From positions 186,001 to 250,000 of the forward strand of contig NZ_WEGK01000007.1 in the NCBI RefSeq assembly GCF_009604405.1: a DNA stretch of 64,000 bases, written 5' to 3'. The notes below the pieces were generated by a model. It was not told the DNA's origin and made no database searches. It saw only the letters and a program-made list of their open reading frames with translations. Each line of letters opens with the position of its first letter. Within the stretch, counting starts at the first letter, position 1. The DNA is from Nocardia macrotermitis. Lineage in GTDB: Bacteria > Actinomycetota > Actinomycetes > Mycobacteriales > Mycobacteriaceae. The position numbers were made by a program, and so were the translations under genes. Shown piece by piece: positions 33,146-42,940 of the stretch.

Positions 33146-35470
33146 TCAACAGCTTCGAAGAATGTCCTCGGGACGGACCGGAACCCGGATCAGGTTCCCC
33201 GTCCCGCCCGCTGTCCGGCAGGCATCGCGAATCGCCGAGACGACCGCGGGGGTGGACGAGAGAGTGGGTGGCTCACCCGCGCCGCGCAACCCGTAGGGGG
33301 CGTGCGGGTCGGGGTTCTCCAGAATGGCCAATCCCTGTGTGGGAGTGTCCAGAATCGTGGGAATGAGATAGTCGGTGAACGAGGGATTGCGCACCTTTCC
33401 GTTGGTTACCCGGATTTCCTCCATGACCGCCAGACCCAGACCCTGTACGGATCCGCCGTGGATCTGACCTTCCAGCGACAGCCGGTTCATGATCCGGCCG
33501 ACATCCTGAACCGCGTCCAGCGCAACGACTTTCACCAACCCGAGTTCGGTGTCCACGTCGACCACAGCGCGATGCACACAGACGGCCAGCTGGGTGTGGC
33601 TGTTGCCCTGTCCGGTCAGCGGATCCATACCGGTGGTGGGCCGGTGATGGTATTCGCGGGTCTCTTCGACGAACCCCTCATCGAGTACGTCGACCAGCGC
33701 CGCGAGTACCTCACCGGTCGCGGCGACGATCTTGCCGCCCACCAGCGCCGCCGCACCGGAAATACCCTGGGCCGCGGCCATTTCCAGCACTCGGGCGCGA
33801 ACCGCCTCACAGGCGGTCTTCACCGCGCCACCGGTCATGTAGGTCTGACGCGAGGCCGAGGACGATCCCGAATCCCCGACCGCGTTGTCGGCCGGAGCGA
33901 TGGTGACCTGCTCGACGCCCAGTTCCGTGCGGGCGATCTGCGCCTCCACCGTGACCAGGCCCTGACCCACCTCGGCGGCGGCCGTGTGCACCAGCGCGAC
34001 CGGTTCTCCCGCAATGACTTCCAGCCGCACCCGTGCGGTGGACAGGTCGTCGTAACCTTCGGAGAAGCAGATGTTCTTGATGCCCACGCCGTAGCCGATA
34101 CCGCGGACCACACCCTCGCCGTGTGTGGTCTGTGAGGCGCCGCCGGGCAGGTTTCGGATATCCGAGAAGTCCGAATCCTGGGGCAGCGGCATATCTTTCA
34201 GCTGTTCCAGCATCTGTGCCAGCGGGGTCGGCGCGTGCAGCACCTGCCCGGTGGCGAGGGTGGAACCCTGGGAGACGGCGTTGATCTGCCGCACGCGTAC
34301 CCGGTCCATGCCGAGCGCGTCGGCGAGCTTGTCCATCATCGATTCGTGCGCGAAACAGGCTTGTACCGCGCCGAATCCGCGCATCGCACCGCACGGCGGG
34401 TTGTTGGTGTAGACGCCGTAGGCGTCGACCTCGAGATGCGGGAATTCGTAGGGGCCCAGGGCAAGTGAGGATGCGTTGCCGGTGACGTTCAATGTCGCGG
34501 AGGTGTACGCCCCGCCGTCGAGAACGATCCGCACCTTCGCATAGGTGAGCTTGCCCGCGCGGGTCGCGCCGTACTCGTACCAGAGGTGCGCGGGATGCCG
34601 ATGGACGTGGCCGAAGAAGGATTCCTCGCGGTTGTACACCATCTTGACCGGCCTGCCCGTGCGCATCGCGAGCATACCGGCGTGGATCTGCATCGACAGG
34701 TCCTCGCGACCGCCGAACGCGCCGCCGATCCCGGCCATGGTCATCCGGATCCGGTCCTCCGGCAGGCCCAGGCACGGGCCGATCTGGGACAGGTCGTTGT
34801 GCATCCACTGGGTGGCGACGTAGAACTCGAGCCGGCCGTCGTCGGCGGGGACGACCAGGCCCGATTCGGGTCCGAGAAATGCCTGATCCTGGATGCCGAC
34901 CTCGTATTTCTCCGAGATCACCACATCGGCCAGCGCGCGCCCGACCGCGATGTCGCCGACCCGGACCGGCTGGTGCCGCGCGATGCCGCCGCGCTCCTGC
35001 ACCCGATGCGCCTCCGGATCATCCACCACCGCAACGGGATCCGTGATCGGCTCGAGCACCTCCCACTCGATATCGATCAATGCCATGGCGCGGCGGGCGA
35101 TCTCGGGATGATCGGCGGCGACCAGCGCGATCGGCTCGCCGTGGTGGCGGACCTCGTCGATGGCCAGGACGGGCTGGTCCCAGGTGTGGTCCAGGCCGTA
35201 CATCTTGCGGCCGGGCACGTCGTGGTGCGTGAGCACGGCGTGCACGCCCGGTAGCGCCAGCGCGGCGGCGGTGTCCAGACGCAGGATGCGGGCGCGCGGG
35301 TGCGGGCTGCGCAGGGTCGTACCCCACAGCATGCCGTCGATCCACAGATCCGAGGCATAGGCGAACTCGCCCTTGACCTTCAGGGTTCCGTCGGGGCGCA
35401 GCGGGCTGCCGCCGACACCGGCGTTGCCGGGGGCGGCGACGTCGGCGGGGAAGCGGGTGGCGCGGGTCAT
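33146..35470 (-). CDS. Xanthine dehydrogenase, molybdenum-binding subunit
   Basis: A 774-residue large subunit of a three-part molybdenum hydroxylase. It binds the molybdopterin cofactor and oxidises the purine. Visible are GEFAYASDLWIDGMLWGTTLRSPHPRARI-type entry region, GIGGAFGGREDLSMQIH (dioxothiomolybdenum contact), PPCGAMRGFGAVQACFAHES, and the active-site Glu region GGSVQGLGLAVMEE. Together with the FAD and 2Fe-2S subunits it fits the PucD/XdhB type. Start ATG overlaps the deaminase stop by 4 bases. Confidence 0.93.
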   Translation of the reverse strand: MTRATRFPADVAAPGNAGVGGSPLRPDGTLKVKGEFAYASDLWIDGMLWGTTLRSPHPRARILRLDTAAALALPGVHAVLTHHDVPGRKMYGLDHTWDQPVLAIDEVRHHGEPIALVAADHPEIARRAMALIDIEWEVLEPITDPVAVVDDPEAHRVQERGGIARHQPVRVGDIAVGRALADVVISEKYEVGIQDQAFLGPESGLVVPADDGRLEFYVATQWMHNDLSQIGPCLGLPEDRIRMTMAGIGGAFGGREDLSMQIHAGMLAMRTGRPVKMVYNREESFFGHVHRHPAHLWYEYGATRAGKLTYAKVRIVLDGGAYTSATLNVTGNASSLALGPYEFPHLEVDAYGVYTNNPPCGAMRGFGAVQACFAHESMMDKLADALGMDRVRVRQINAVSQGSTLATGQVLHAPTPLAQMLEQLKDMPLPQDSDFSDIRNLPGGASQTTHGEGVVRGIGYGVGIKNICFSEGYDDLSTARVRLEVIAGEPVALVHTAAAEVGQGLVTVEAQIARTELGVEQVTIAPADNAVGDSGSSSASRQTYMTGGAVKTACEAVRARVLEMAAAQGISGAAALVGGKIVAATGEVLAALVDVLDEGFVEETREYHHRPTTGMDPLTGQGNSHTQLAVCVHRAVVDVDTELGLVKVVALDAVQDVGRIMNRLSLEGQIHGGSVQGLGLAVMEEIRVTNGKVRNPSFTDYLIPTILDTPTQGLAILENPDPHAPYGLRGAGEPPTLSSTPAVVSAIRDACRTAGGTGNLIRVPVRPEDILRSC

Positions 35471-36861
35471 CGGGACTCCTCACTCAGCAACCGTTCGCGA
35501 GCCGATGCCCCGGCGGCGGCGATGACATCCTGTGGGACGGTAGGTAATTCGTCGTTCTCGACCACTGTCCGTCCGCCCACCAGCAGGCGGGCCAGCGGCG
35601 GTGTGGGACCGAATACCAACGCGCACACCGGATCGATGACGGCCGAACGGAATCCGTCGACCCGCCAGATCGCGATATCGGCCAGTTTGCCCGGTTCCAG
35701 ACTGCCGATCTCGGTGTGACGACCCAGATTCCGGGCTCCGCCCAGCGTGCCGATCTCCAGTGCCTGCCGCGCGGTCAGGGCCGTCGGTCCGTGCACCGCG
35801 CGCTGAAACAGCATGGCCTGCCGCATTTCTCCGGCCATCGAGGTCAGTTCCGACGAAGCGGCCCCGTCCACCCCCAGCCCGACCGGCGCACCTGCGGCCA
35901 GCAGATCCCGCACGCGGGCGATACCCGCGCCGAGCCGGGCATTGGAGCTCGGGCAGTGCGCGGTGCCGGAACCGGTCTCCGCGAAACGTCGAATATCGTT
36001 GTCGTGCAGGTGAACCGCGTGGGCGAACCAGACGTCCGGGCCCAGCCAGCCGAGCTGTTCCATGTATTCGACCGGGGTGCAGCCCATCTGTTCGCGGCAG
36101 TGCTGTTCCTCATCCAGCGTCTCGGCCAGATGGGTGTGCAGGCGAACGCCCTTGTCGCGGGCCAGAATCGCGGATTCCCGCATGAGCGTCTCGGTCACCG
36201 AGAAGGGCGAACAGGGTGCGACGGCCACCCGCAGCATCGAATCGAAGGACGGGTCGTGGTACTTGTCGATGGTCGCGGCGGTGTCGTCCAGGATGCGATC
36301 GATCGTCTCCACCACCTCGTCCGGGGGCAGACCGCCCGCGGACCGGCCGCGGTCCATCGAACCCCGGCAGGGATGGAATCGCAGACCCACCTCGGCCGCC
36401 GCGCGCACCTCGGCCTCGAACAGATCCCCACGGCCCGAAGGGAATACGTAGTGGTGATCGGTGGAGGTGGTGGTGCCGCCCAGGGCCAGCCAGCCCAGTC
36501 CCGCCGCGGCCGCGCCGTAGGTGATGTCGGCGTCGATGTGCGCCCAGGTGCGGTACAGCCCGGTCAGCCATTCGAACAAGGTCGCGTCCTGGAACATCCC
36601 CTGGGTGGCCCACTGGTACAGGTGATGATGGGTGTTCACCAGCCCCGGAGTGACCAGACAGCCTGTGGCGTCGATACGTTCGGCGTTCTCGGCCAGCGGC
36701 GCGGGGCCGCTGCCGAGCGCGGTGATCCGCCCGTTCTCGACCGTCAGGTATCCATTCGCGATCTCCGCGCCGACAACCGGTGCGAGATAAGCGTTTTCGA
36801 TGATGATCCGGCGGCCCGCAGACAGGTGTGCCGCCGGATCAGCTTGCGCTACTCTACTCAT
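35467..36861 (-). CDS. 8-oxoguanine deaminase (guanine-deaminase-like amidohydrolase)
   Basis: A 464-residue TIM-barrel amidohydrolase of the cog0402 group. The metal ligands are visible: VNTHHHLYQW (HxH), RLHTHLAET (His), FAHAVHLHDND (His) and GVDGAASSE (Asp). The stretch GGTTTSTDHHYVFPSGRGDL is characteristic of characterised 8-oxoguanine deaminases such as Pseudomonas Pa0142, which make urate from 8-oxoguanine and can also act on guanine. Genes overlap by 4 bases on both sides (2Fe-2S subunit upstream, molybdenum subunit downstream), so all are translated together. Guanine or isocytosine are alternative substrates. Confidence 0.88.
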   Translation of the reverse strand: MSRVAQADPAAHLSAGRRIIIENAYLAPVVGAEIANGYLTVENGRITALGSGPAPLAENAERIDATGCLVTPGLVNTHHHLYQWATQGMFQDATLFEWLTGLYRTWAHIDADITYGAAAAGLGWLALGGTTTSTDHHYVFPSGRGDLFEAEVRAAAEVGLRFHPCRGSMDRGRSAGGLPPDEVVETIDRILDDTAATIDKYHDPSFDSMLRVAVAPCSPFSVTETLMRESAILARDKGVRLHTHLAETLDEEQHCREQMGCTPVEYMEQLGWLGPDVWFAHAVHLHDNDIRRFAETGSGTAHCPSSNARLGAGIARVRDLLAAGAPVGLGVDGAASSELTSMAGEMRQAMLFQRAVHGPTALTARQALEIGTLGGARNLGRHTEIGSLEPGKLADIAIWRVDGFRSAVIDPVCALVFGPTPPLARLLVGGRTVVENDELPTVPQDVIAAAGASARERLLSEESR

Positions 36862-37331
36862 CGCGTCGCGGCCTTTCGCCGGGCGGCCACCCGGACCGCG
36901 TCGAGGATCTTCTCGTAACCCGTACAGCGGCACAGGTTTCCGGCCAGCGCCTCACGTATCTCGGCATCGGTCGGCTCCGGATTCCGCTCGATCAGGTCGT
37001 GCGCCTGCACGATCAGGCCCGGCGTGCAGAATCCGCATTGCACCGCACCGGATTCCACGAATGCCCGTTGCACCGGGTCGAGTCGGTCGGCGGCGGCCAG
37101 ACCCTCGACCGTACGCACCGAACGTCCGTGCGCCTGCCCGGCCGCGACCAGGCAGGAACAGGCCGGAACGCCGTCCAGATAGACTGTGCAGGAACCACAT
37201 TCGCCTTGTTCGCAGGCGTTCTTGGAACCCGGCAACCCCATCCGCTCGCGCAACATGTAGAGCAGGCTCTCCCCCTCCCAGACCTCGTCCACGGTCTGCT
37301 GCACACCGTTGACCCGCACACTCACCCGCAT
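36858..37331 (-). CDS. Xanthine dehydrogenase, 2Fe-2S subunit
   Basis: A 157-residue small subunit with two 2Fe-2S clusters: the ferredoxin-like set C-x4-C-x2-C (NACEQGECGSC) with a later Cys (PACSCL), and the helical set CGFCTPG plus NLCRCTGY. It shuttles electrons from molybdenum to FAD. The ATG at 37331 follows GGAGG by eight bases. It overlaps the deaminase start by four bases. Confidence 0.94.
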   Translation of the reverse strand: MRVSVRVNGVQQTVDEVWEGESLLYMLRERMGLPGSKNACEQGECGSCTVYLDGVPACSCLVAAGQAHGRSVRTVEGLAAADRLDPVQRAFVESGAVQCGFCTPGLIVQAHDLIERNPEPTDAEIREALAGNLCRCTGYEKILDAVRVAARRKAATR

Positions 37332-37422
37332 CTGATCGACCTCCAGCACGTCGTCGGCACGGCGGTTTCCGCGTGCCGGTGGGTATATTCACGTCGACCC
37401 CCACGCGACGACTCCACTCGCA

Positions 37423-38292
37423 TCAGGCCGCCCGCCGGTCTTCGACCAGATCGTTCCAGGCCCAGGCGAGGGTGCGGCGCGCCATGACGGACAGCGCGTG
37501 CGTCCGATAATCGGCGGTGCCGCGCACATCGTCGATGGGTTTCGCCGCGGCCGCGACCAACGCGCCGAATTCACGGGTGAGCGTCTCGGACAGCGGGACC
37601 GGATCGCCCCAGGGCAGTTCCTGGGCGAGGAATTCCTCGGCCGCCCGGGCCCGCAGCGGCGTGGGCCCCGAGGAACCGATTCCCGTTCCCGCCGAACGTG
37701 TTCCGGGACGTAATGCGATCGCGAAGGAACACACCGCGATCACCATGGCATTGCGCGTGCCCACCTTCGAGAAATACTGCGGACCGGAATCGGGTTCGAG
37801 CCGGATCGCGCGAATCAATTCATCGGGTTCGAGGGAATTCTTCTTGACCCACACGTAGAAATCGTCGATCGGGATCATCCGGGCACCGCGCGCGGCCGAT
37901 TCGACCTCGATCACCGCATTCGCGGCGAGCAGCGTGGGATGGCTGTCCCCGGCCGGCGACGCGGCGCCGAGATTACCGCCGACGGACCCGCGATTGCGGA
38001 TCTGCGGCGACCCCACCGTGCGGGCCGCCTGCGCCAGTCCGGGCACCCGTGTGCCCAGCTCACGGATGATCCGCACGTACGGAACACCGGACCCGACACG
38101 CAGTCGACCGTCGATTTCCTCGATATGCCGCAATTCGGCACACGGATTCAGATCCAGCAGTGCGGCCGGACGCCCCTTGTCGAAATTCAATTCGACCATC
38201 ACATCCGTGCCGCCCTGAATCGGGAGCGCGTCGGGAAAGGCGGCCCGCAATTCGAGTGCCTCGGCCCAATTCCCGGGTCGCAGGAATTCCAT
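37423..38292 (-). CDS. Xanthine dehydrogenase, FAD-binding subunit
   Basis: A 289-residue middle subunit of the CoxM/PucC type. FAD motifs are ALPIQGGTDVMVELNFDK and TVGSPQIRNRGSVGGNLGAASPAGD, and the C-terminal CO dehydrogenase flavoprotein domain follows. First gene of the minus-strand purine operon. GGGGGG precedes two adjacent ATGs (38295 and 38292); the second has better spacing. Confidence 0.93.
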   Translation of the reverse strand: MEFLRPGNWAEALELRAAFPDALPIQGGTDVMVELNFDKGRPAALLDLNPCAELRHIEEIDGRLRVGSGVPYVRIIRELGTRVPGLAQAARTVGSPQIRNRGSVGGNLGAASPAGDSHPTLLAANAVIEVESAARGARMIPIDDFYVWVKKNSLEPDELIRAIRLEPDSGPQYFSKVGTRNAMVIAVCSFAIALRPGTRSAGTGIGSSGPTPLRARAAEEFLAQELPWGDPVPLSETLTREFGALVAAAAKPIDDVRGTADYRTHALSVMARRTLAWAWNDLVEDRRAA

Positions 38293-38542
38293 CATATCCC
38301 CCCGGAATTTCCGGGTGCGCACCGCTGCACCGTCATCTGACCTCCATCGCGTGAAAACGTGTGCTGTCAGTACACCCGCCCGGGCCATCGCCGGGCCACG
38401 ACCGGAACTCCGAACTGTGCGGCGCTTCGCAAGGGGTCGTTCGTACTTATCTCCAAAGGCGATGACGGCCGCGTTACGGCGAGGTCACCAGTGCCGCCGA
38501 ACCGGCGACAACCGGGCACGACGGCTGTTAGCGTCCGGAATC

Positions 38543-40042
38543 ATGCGTCTACGTTCCCTGCTCGCCATGACGGATCTGGGGCTCGAACTCGTCACGGGGG
38601 AAGAGGAGCTCGACCGGTTCGTGCGCTGGGTCGTCACCCAGGATCTGCCCGATCCCAGCCGCTACCTGTCGGGCGGTGAACTGGTGCTGACCGGTATGCA
38701 GTGGCACAGCGGGCCGCAGGACAGCGAGACCTTCGTCGCGGCGCTGGCCCGCTCCAAAGCCGCGGCGCTGGCCACCGGCGACGCCCGTTACGGGGCCCCG
38801 CCCGAGGATGTGGTGCGGGCGTGTCGCAAGTACCGGATTCCGCTGTTCCGGGTGGATGAGCGAGTGGCGTTCGCGACCGTCACCGAGCGGATCACCCGGA
38901 TCCTGTCGACCGGTCGCGCGGCGGATCTGACCGCGATTCTGGACCGGCATCGGCAGCTCGTCGCCGGGACCGGCCTGGGTTCGGTGCTCGAGCTGATCGA
39001 ACGCGATCTGGATATGCGCTGCTGGGTGATGACCACGACCGGCCGCGTCGTGGCCGGGCCGGATCAGCCGCCGCCCGCGCGGACGGTCACCGAATTCCTG
39101 TCCGCGCGGCGACTGCCGCATGTGGTGCGTACCGAACCGCGGCCGTATTCGCTGTTCGCGGTGGACGAATTCGGCACCTCCCGGGTCACGGACTGGCTGC
39201 TGGTCTTCGATTCGGACTGTTCGGACTGGCCCGAGCAGCGGCGCGCGCTGGCCGGGGAACTCGCGGCGATCGTCTCCCTCGAACGAGTGCGCGGCGACGA
39301 CCGGCAGCGCGCCGAGGGGCGGCTGGCCGAGGAACTGGTGCAGTTGATCGTCTCCGATGCCAAACCGGCCGAGATCATCTCGCGGTTGGAGCTGACCGGG
39401 CTCGGGGTGACCGACAGCTACGTCGCGGTGGCCGCGGCGGCCGAGGATGTGCTGCGGCCCAGGGAGTTACGAGCTCTGCTGCGCGAAATCCTCTACGGCA
39501 GAACACCTGCGACCGGTCTGGTGGACGGCGAGGCGATCGCGCTGATTCCCGCCGACGACACCGCGTTCGCCGAGATCGGTTCCGCGCTGGGCACTCTGGA
39601 ACCGGGTCTGGGTGAGGTGCGGCTGTCGGTCGGAGTCAGCGGGATCGTCGACGGCGAGGGTTTGCGCGGTGCGGTCGAGGAGGCCCGGTACGCCCGGCGG
39701 ATGGCCGCCGGACGCGACCGCGCGAGCGCCCTGGTCGGCCACGACGAACTGGCCACCCACATGATGCTGCTGGCCGGCGTCCCGGACGAGGTGCGCCGCA
39801 TGTTCCGGCTGCGGCTGCTGGACCCGCTGACCAGCTACGACCAGGACAACGGCGCGGATCTCGCGCACACCCTGCGGGTGTTCCTGCAGACCAACGGCTC
39901 GTGGACGCGCAGCGCCGAACTCCTGCATCTGCACGTCAATACGCTGCGCTATCGCATCGCCCGGATCGAGGAATTGACCGGCCGCGACCTGTCCCGGCTC
40001 GAGGACCGGGTCGATTTCTTCCTGGCACTCGCGCTGAGCTGA
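38543..40042 (+). CDS. PucR-family regulator of purine catabolism
   Basis: A 499-residue regulator. The N-terminal PucR domain is typical: RLRSLLAMTDLGLELVTG, LDRFVRWVVTQDLPDPSRYL and GGELVLTGMQW. A central GGDEF-like domain and a C-terminal HTH_30 (NGSWTRSAELLHLHVNTLRYRIARIEELTGRDLSRLEDR) follow. It is divergent from the xanthine dehydrogenase operon across 250 bp, so by position and by family knowledge (B. subtilis PucR) it controls purine catabolism. Start at ATG 38543 is chosen because the PucR domain begins there. Confidence 0.92.
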   Translation: MRLRSLLAMTDLGLELVTGEEELDRFVRWVVTQDLPDPSRYLSGGELVLTGMQWHSGPQDSETFVAALARSKAAALATGDARYGAPPEDVVRACRKYRIPLFRVDERVAFATVTERITRILSTGRAADLTAILDRHRQLVAGTGLGSVLELIERDLDMRCWVMTTTGRVVAGPDQPPPARTVTEFLSARRLPHVVRTEPRPYSLFAVDEFGTSRVTDWLLVFDSDCSDWPEQRRALAGELAAIVSLERVRGDDRQRAEGRLAEELVQLIVSDAKPAEIISRLELTGLGVTDSYVAVAAAAEDVLRPRELRALLREILYGRTPATGLVDGEAIALIPADDTAFAEIGSALGTLEPGLGEVRLSVGVSGIVDGEGLRGAVEEARYARRMAAGRDRASALVGHDELATHMMLLAGVPDEVRRMFRLRLLDPLTSYDQDNGADLAHTLRVFLQTNGSWTRSAELLHLHVNTLRYRIARIEELTGRDLSRLEDRVDFFLALALS

Positions 40043-40067
40043 GCCGATCCGGCGTACCGTGCTGGCC

Positions 40068-41258
40068 ATGGCATCGCCGCAACCTGCCCTTTCGACTCCC
40101 GGGACCCGCACCCTGGCCCAGGCGTGCCGGGCCGAGATCCCGGCGATGACACGGCGGCTGCTCGCGGCGATCTTCACCGACAACCCCGAATGGACCGACT
40201 ACACCTCGGTGCCGCGCGCGGACCTGCGCGAGGGCTGCCGCCGCTATCTGACCCGGATCCTGGACCTGCTCGACGGCGCGAGCGGCGACCCGGAGACCGA
40301 CGATGTGGCCGCGGCGATCGGACGGCATCGCGCCGAACAGGGGGTGCCGATGGAGGCGATGCTGCGCACCTTCCGACTGGGTGGCGGCATCGTCTGGGAG
40401 GCCCTGCTGGACAAGGCGGGAAGTGTTGGGCCGCAGGAGATCCGGGAGTCCGGCACGGCGATGTGGGCGGTGGTGGACGGACTGTCCTCGGCGCTGGTGA
40501 CCTCCTATCGCAATACCGAACTCGAACAGGTGCGGCGGGACGAGCGGCGGCGGCACGCGCTGATCGAGGATCTGCTCTCGGGCCGGGCGCACGATGCCGC
40601 CTTCGCCGCCCGCGCCGCGCGGGAGCTGAATCTGCCTGCGCAGGGGGCATATCTGGTGGTCGCGGCGCGCGGGGCCGGACGACCGCTGCGGGCGGGCACC
40701 GAAACGGCGCTGGCGGCCTCGGGTATCCGATCGGTGTGGCACGACCGGGTGGACACCACCATCGGGATCGTCTCCCTCGAACATCGCACCGATGAGGTTG
40801 TGCTGCAACAGCTTCGGCCGCAGGTGCGGGGACGGGCCGGGGCCTCGCCCGCGGTCCCCGGACTCGCCCAGGTGGATTCCGCGCACGCGCTGGCGCTCAT
40901 CGCGCTCCAGACATTGCCCGGCGGCGCAACGGGTTTGGTGTCGCTCGAGCAGCGCTATCCCGAGGCGCTGCTGGTCCGCTCCCCCGACCTGACCGATCTG
41001 CTGCTCACCCACACCCTCGGCCCGGTGCTGGAACTGCCCGACAAGGAACGCGACATCCTGCTGCGGACCCTGTCGATCTGGTTGGCGGAGAACCGTTCCG
41101 CCGCCAATGCCGCGCCGCGACTGCACTGTCACCGCAACACCGTGATCAACCGTTTGCAACGGATCTCCGGGCTGCTCGGGCGGCCGCTCGAGGATCAGCG
41201 TGCAGCGTTCGAGCTTTCGCTCGCGCTCGCCGCGCTCGGGCTGAACGACCCCCGGTAA
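40068..41258 (+). CDS. PucR/CdaR-type helix-turn-helix regulator
   Basis: A 396-residue regulator lacking the PucR N-terminal domain. It has a RsbRD-like helical N terminus (AQACRAEIPAMTRRLLAAIF), a degenerate central domain, and the HTH_30 end LAENRSAANAAPRLHCHRNTVINRLQRISGLLG. It follows the first PucR gene by 25 bp on the same strand and is itself followed, across a perfect 19-bp palindrome, by the pyruvate dehydrogenase operon. Control of that operon is a positional inference; ties to the purine genes are equally possible. ATG at 40068 preferred over GTG at 40059. Confidence 0.85.
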   Translation: MASPQPALSTPGTRTLAQACRAEIPAMTRRLLAAIFTDNPEWTDYTSVPRADLREGCRRYLTRILDLLDGASGDPETDDVAAAIGRHRAEQGVPMEAMLRTFRLGGGIVWEALLDKAGSVGPQEIRESGTAMWAVVDGLSSALVTSYRNTELEQVRRDERRRHALIEDLLSGRAHDAAFAARAARELNLPAQGAYLVVAARGAGRPLRAGTETALAASGIRSVWHDRVDTTIGIVSLEHRTDEVVLQQLRPQVRGRAGASPAVPGLAQVDSAHALALIALQTLPGGATGLVSLEQRYPEALLVRSPDLTDLLLTHTLGPVLELPDKERDILLRTLSIWLAENRSAANAAPRLHCHRNTVINRLQRISGLLGRPLEDQRAAFELSLALAALGLNDPR

Positions 41259-41269
41259 CGCTCACCACG

Positions 41270-41288
41270 ATTGGGCGCTGCGCCCAAT
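41270..41288. promoter_or_regulatory. Perfect 19-bp palindrome upstream of the PDH operon
   Basis: ATTGGGCGCTGCGCCCAAT has 9-base perfect arms around one central base. It starts 11 bp after the PucR/CdaR-type stop codon and lies 126 bp before lpd. It has no T-run, so an operator is more likely than a terminator, though a weak terminator is not excluded. Confidence 0.55.
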
Positions 41289-41413
41289 TCTGATGCGCGA
41301 TTCCTGGGCTTGCGGTGCATTGTTTGTGCTGCGAGTGGCGACGACACTCGACGGGGATGACTCGCGCCACATCCGGGTGCGGTCGTATTCGTTCGAGACG
41401 AGGAGCACCACGA

Positions 41414-42892
41414 GTGCCGGAATTCGATCTGCTGGTGATCGGTGGCGGTCCGGGTGGCTATGTGGCCGCCATCCGGGCGGCGCAGCGCGGCCTGAATGTC
41501 GGGCTGGTGGAGAAGGAGCGACCCGGCGGGGTCTGTCTGAACTGGGGTTGCATCCCCACCAAGGCCATGTTGCGGTCCGCCGAGGTGTTCCAGACCGTCA
41601 GTGCCGCAGCCGATTTCGGCGTGTATGCCGATGACGTCCGGTTCGACTTCGCCGCGGTGCGGCAGCGCAAGGACGGGATCGTCAAGGAGCTCACCGACGG
41701 TGTCGCCGGGCTGCTGAAAGCCAACGGGGTCACCGTGATCGAGGGTCACGCGCGGTTCACCGGGGCGACCACGGTGCAGGTCTTCGAGGCCGGTGGCTCG
41801 CCGATCTTCCCCGGTGGCCCGCGCTATGCGGCCGCCCCGGGCGCGGCGGCGGTCCGGGAGATCAGCGCGACGGATGTCATCGTCGCGACCGGTTCGGTGC
41901 CCGCGGTGCTGCCGGCGCCGGGCGCGGATCTGCCCGGGGTGATCACCTCGGACGGCGCGTTCGGATTGACCGAGGTGCCCCGGCGGATCGTCGTGATCGG
42001 CGGTAGCGCGGTGGGTGCGGAATGGGCGAGCCTGTTCCACGCCTTCGGGGCCGAGGTGACCGTTGTGGAGATGCAGGATCGGCTGGTTCCGTTGGAGGAC
42101 AGTGCGATCGGGTCCGCGCTGGGTCGTTCGTTCGGCAAGCGCGGCATCACCGTGCTGACCGGATCCACGGTCACCGGGATCAGCGAGGCGGGTGACGCGC
42201 TGCGCGTCACGGTCGGCGGGCCGCAGGCGCGGGAGGTCGACGCGGATGTGGTGCTCGTCGGGGTGGGGCGTCGTCCCAATACCGCTGCGCTGGATCTGGA
42301 CAGGGCCGGAATCGACACCGACGCACGGGGTTTCATCCCCGTCGACGATCAGATGCGCACCGGTGTGCCGCACGTCTACGCGATCGGTGACGTCACCGGC
42401 AAGGCGCTGCTCGCGCACGTCGCCTCGCATCAGGGGCTGACCGCCGCCGATGCCGTCGCCGGATACGAGACGCACATCGACTACGCGGTCATTCCGGCCG
42501 CCACCTTCACCCATCCGGAGATCGCGAGCGTCGGGCTGACCGAGGAGGCGGCGCGCGCGGCGGGACACGAGATCATCACCGCCTCCTTCCCGTTCGCGGC
42601 GCTGGGCCGGGCCAAGACCTTCGGCGAGACCGAGGGCATGCTGAAAATCGTTGCCGGACAGCGCCACAACGAGGTGCTCGGCGTGCACATCATCGGCCCG
42701 TCGGCCAGTGACCTGATCACCGAAGGCGCACTGGCGATCTCGATCGAGGCCACCCTGGACGAACTCGCGGGCACCATCCACGCCCACCCCACACTCGGCG
42801 AGATCGGTATGGAGGCGGCGCTGGCCGGACTCGGCCTGCCGGTCCACATCGCACCGCCGCGCAAGCGACGCGGAGGCGGCAGCGGGGCGTGA
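41414..42892 (+). CDS. lpdA: Dihydrolipoyl dehydrogenase (E3)
   Basis: A 492-residue flavoprotein disulphide reductase that reoxidises lipoyl groups with NAD. It has the FAD motif LLVIGGGPGGYVAAIRAAQ, the redox pair GGVCLNWGCIPTK (C-x4-C), NAD motif VVIGGSAVGAEWASLF, and the C-terminal His-Glu pair HAHPTLGEIGMEAA. The GTG at 41414 follows AGGAG. It is slightly longer than usual because of an insert near residues 125-140 (AGGSPIFPGGPRYAAAPGA). First gene of lpd-E1a-E1b-E2. Confidence 0.93.
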   Translation: MPEFDLLVIGGGPGGYVAAIRAAQRGLNVGLVEKERPGGVCLNWGCIPTKAMLRSAEVFQTVSAAADFGVYADDVRFDFAAVRQRKDGIVKELTDGVAGLLKANGVTVIEGHARFTGATTVQVFEAGGSPIFPGGPRYAAAPGAAAVREISATDVIVATGSVPAVLPAPGADLPGVITSDGAFGLTEVPRRIVVIGGSAVGAEWASLFHAFGAEVTVVEMQDRLVPLEDSAIGSALGRSFGKRGITVLTGSTVTGISEAGDALRVTVGGPQAREVDADVVLVGVGRRPNTAALDLDRAGIDTDARGFIPVDDQMRTGVPHVYAIGDVTGKALLAHVASHQGLTAADAVAGYETHIDYAVIPAATFTHPEIASVGLTEEAARAAGHEIITASFPFAALGRAKTFGETEGMLKIVAGQRHNEVLGVHIIGPSASDLITEGALAISIEATLDELAGTIHAHPTLGEIGMEAALAGLGLPVHIAPPRKRRGGGSGA

Positions 42893-42940
42893 CCACGCCT
42901 GAACCGACTGTGCCGCACCGAAATTCGAGGAGCACCACAA

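Noticed and set aside
31700..34135. An 811-codon plus-strand frame opposite the permease and molybdenum subunit genes
   Set aside because: Composition (Asp/His/Arg/Gln repeats) is that of an antisense shadow, and the opposite strand has definite genes.
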